From the NCBI GenBank assembly GCA_905209455.1, contig CAJLTA010000009.1:1-64000 (forward strand): a stretch of DNA of 64,000 nucleotides. Reading direction: 5' to 3'. Both the position numbers and the translations under genes were made by a program. Below, piece by piece: positions 62,043-64,000 of this stretch. The first letter of the stretch is position 1. Each line of letters begins with the position of its first letter. The DNA is from an uncultured Collinsella sp. (lineage in GTDB: Bacteria; Actinomycetota; Coriobacteriia; Coriobacteriales; Coriobacteriaceae). Below the pieces are notes generated by a model. The model ran no database searches. It saw nothing but the letters and a program-made list of their open reading frames with translations, and was not told the origin of the DNA.

Positions 62043-64000
62043 ATGGATGCCGCAGCCCGTACCGCCCATGATTCCACCCTCCAGCCGTTTTCGGAGATGG
62101 AGCACTATAAGCATGCCGATGAGCTGCCGCCCGAGATTATGGCGGACAGCTACGACAAGCTGGAGCGCCTGTGCCTCAAATATATGAATGAGGACGACTT
62201 TTCTAAGGTTGAGCAGGCCTACTGCTTTGCCGCCGAGAAGCACTGCAACCAAAAGCGCCGCTCGGGCGAGATGTACATTAACCATCCCGTCGAGGTTGCC
62301 ATCATTTTGGCCGATCTCAAGATGGACTGCGATGTGGTGTGTGCCGCGCTGCTGCACGATACCGTCGAGGATACCGAGACCTCGCTCACCGATGTTTCCG
62401 GCCTGTTTGGCGAAACCGTTGCTGAGCTCGTCGATGGCGTGACCAAGCTCACCAACATCGAAGTCGACAGCATGGACGAGAAACAGGCCCTCACGCTGCG
62501 CAAGATGTTCCTCGCCATGTCCAAGGACATTCGTGTCATCATCGTTAAACTTGCCGACCGTCTGCACAACATGCGTACGCTGGCGGCCCTGCGTGAGGAT
62601 CGTCGCCTGTTTAAGGCTCGCGAGACCATGGACGTGTACGCGCCCTTGGCCGACCGCCTGGGCATGAGCTCTATTAAGTGGGAGCTCGAGGACCTGTCCT
62701 TCTTCTACCTGGAGCCCGATGCCTACCAGCGCATCGCGCGCATGGTGGCTGAGTCGCGCGAGGTCCGCGAGCGCTACCTTGCCGAGACCATCAAGACGCT
62801 CACCGACGAACTCAACCGCATTGGCCTGGAGGGCTTCCAGATTAATGGCCGCTCCAAGCACTATTGGTCCATCTACCAAAAGATGAAGCGCAAGGGCAAG
62901 GAGTTCTCCGAGATCTACGACCTGGTGGCGCTGCGTGTTATTACCCATTCGGTGCGCGATTGCTACTCCACGCTCGGTGCGGTGCATACGCTGTGGCATC
63001 CCATGCCTGGTCGCTTTAAAGACTATATCGCCATGCCCAAGGTCAATAACTACCAGTCGCTCCACACGACGGTCATCGGCCCCACGGCTCGTCCGCTCGA
63101 GATTCAGATTCGAACCTACGAGATGCATGAGCAGGCCGAGTATGGCATTGCCGCCCACTGGCTATATAAGAAGTCGGGCGGATCGTCTGCTTCCAAGACC
63201 AATGACGCTCAACGTTTGGACGACCAGATCAACTGGCTCAAGCATTCGCTCGATTGGGCGGCTTCCGACGAAATCACCGATGCCAAGGAATACCTGCATT
63301 CGCTGAAGGTCGACCTCTTCGATCAGGAGATTTTCGTCTTTACGCCCAAGGGCGAGGTCATGGCGCTTCGTGCCGGCTCCACGCCGCTCGACTTTGCCTA
63401 CGCCGTTCACACCGAGGTGGGAAACCACTGCGTCGGCGCTAAGATCAACGGTGCGGTGGCCCCGCTCACGCACGAGATCAAGACGGGCGACCGCGTTGAA
63501 ATCCTGACGAACAAGAGTTCCAAACCGTCGCGTGATTGGCTCAAGATCGTCAAGACGCCTTCCGCCAAGTCAAAGATCCGCCGCTATTTTGCCGCTGCGA
63601 CCAAGGACGACGACGCTGCCGCCGGCCGCGATATGCTGGCCAAGGACCTGCGTAAGCGTGGCTATGGCATTTCTACGCCGCGTTCGACGCGCGCGCTCAA
63701 TGCCGTGGCGGAGCAGTTTAACTTCAAGCAGCTCGAGGACCTGTTTGCCGCCGTCGGCGCCGGCAAGGTTGCCCCGCGCGCTGTGGGCAATAAGGTCGAG
63801 CAAATCTTGGACCCAAAGCCCGAGGAACAGCTCACCAAGGCCGAGGCTATCGCCGAGGTCGTGAAACAGCCTGCTCGCGGCTCCAACCGCAAGCCGCAAA
63901 AGCGCGGCAAGAGCGCCAGTAACGGCATTATCGTCAAGGGCGAGAGCAACAGCGGCCTGCTAGTCCGTCTGGCTCATTGCTGCAACCCCGTGACGGGCGA
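62043..64000 (+). CDS. relA: RelA/SpoT (Rsh) bifunctional (p)ppGpp synthetase/hydrolase, cut at window edge
   Basis: The 652 visible residues cover an N-terminal HD hydrolase (INHPVEVA, LLHDTVED near 105 and LADRLHNMRT near 165, all apparently intact), the synthetase (GRFKDYIAMPKVNNYQSLHTT near 335), and a TGS domain (DLFDQEIFVFTPKGEV near 425). The last residues, AHCCNPVTG, start the conserved-cysteine domain; the rest (with ACT) lies beyond the window. Both activities should be present, making it the stringent-response enzyme. AAGGGGA lies before ATG. It follows recJ by 15 bp, a common neighbour pair. Confidence 0.95.
   Translation, partial: MDAAARTAHDSTLQPFSEMEHYKHADELPPEIMADSYDKLERLCLKYMNEDDFSKVEQAYCFAAEKHCNQKRRSGEMYINHPVEVAIILADLKMDCDVVCAALLHDTVEDTETSLTDVSGLFGETVAELVDGVTKLTNIEVDSMDEKQALTLRKMFLAMSKDIRVIIVKLADRLHNMRTLAALREDRRLFKARETMDVYAPLADRLGMSSIKWELEDLSFFYLEPDAYQRIARMVAESREVRERYLAETIKTLTDELNRIGLEGFQINGRSKHYWSIYQKMKRKGKEFSEIYDLVALRVITHSVRDCYSTLGAVHTLWHPMPGRFKDYIAMPKVNNYQSLHTTVIGPTARPLEIQIRTYEMHEQAEYGIAAHWLYKKSGGSSASKTNDAQRLDDQINWLKHSLDWAASDEITDAKEYLHSLKVDLFDQEIFVFTPKGEVMALRAGSTPLDFAYAVHTEVGNHCVGAKINGAVAPLTHEIKTGDRVEILTNKSSKPSRDWLKIVKTPSAKSKIRRYFAAATKDDDAAAGRDMLAKDLRKRGYGISTPRSTRALNAVAEQFNFKQLEDLFAAVGAGKVAPRAVGNKVEQILDPKPEEQLTKAEAIAEVVKQPARGSNRKPQKRGKSASNGIIVKGESNSGLLVRLAHCCNPVTG

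Overview
The window is high-GC and tightly packed with short operons. It looks like a gut actinobacterium of the class Coriobacteriia, most likely Collinsella or a close relative. This is inferred from gene content: an actinobacterial DUF3516 helicase, pdxS/pdxT with a MocR regulator, a bacterial Elp3, anaerobic redox enzymes, a lactate dehydrogenase/Etf complex, and bile-acid-type transporter and SDR families. No rRNA, tRNA, integrase, transposase or CRISPR array was found. The last gene runs off the right edge.

Layout. 0-3.3 kb: pdxST for vitamin B6, divergent from a MocR (PdxR-like) regulator. 3.3-4.85 kb: a DUF559/AbiEi-like gene bracketed by two copies of a 121-bp palindromic element. 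4.9-8.4 kb: reverse rubrerythrin, then an alcohol/aldehyde dehydrogenase operon with Rex-like operators. 8.4-11.9 kb: a 27-residue holin-like peptide, a HIRAN protein, a small acidic/basic protein, a phosphoesterase and a DUF2130 protein. 11.9-21.5 kb: DUF3516 helicase, TrmB, a Trm9-like methyltransferase, an XRE/DUF4097 pair, Elp3 and a spermidine-synthase-like protein. 21.5-27.2 kb: a three-gene operon (TerB_N protein, BREX-type ATPase, Lhr-like helicase) with the composition of the Shango anti-phage system. 27.2-31.3 kb: a DUF554 membrane protein and a cluster of secreted or wall-linked proteins. 31.6-35.3 kb: lactate dehydrogenase with EtfB and a ferredoxin-EtfA fusion. 35.3-40.9 kb: HD protein, AzlCD exporter, KdgT permease, a membrane GGDEF protein and an EamA transporter. 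40.9-49.1 kb: single-chain PurL, a CPA2 antiporter, a 62-bp tandem palindrome array, a BaiA-like SDR and homoserine dehydrogenase. 49.3-55.6 kb: a full branched-chain amino-acid ABC transporter with two binding proteins. 55.9-64 kb: CutC, a GalT/HIT-like protein, a BASS transporter, a RecJ-helicase fusion and a RelA/SpoT synthetase.

The most notable signals are: (1) the 121-bp element, present three times at identical length, whose ends carry stop codons in all three frames on both strands; (2) the Shango-like defence operon; (3) Elp3 and a Trm9-like methyltransferase close together, suggesting a eukaryote-type wobble-uridine pathway in a bacterium; (4) the RecJ-helicase fusion; (5) the 62-bp palindromic tandem array; (6) operator-like repeats in front of pdx, adh and livK genes. 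Starts were often moved inward from the longest open frame to fit ribosome binding sites; alternatives are stated.
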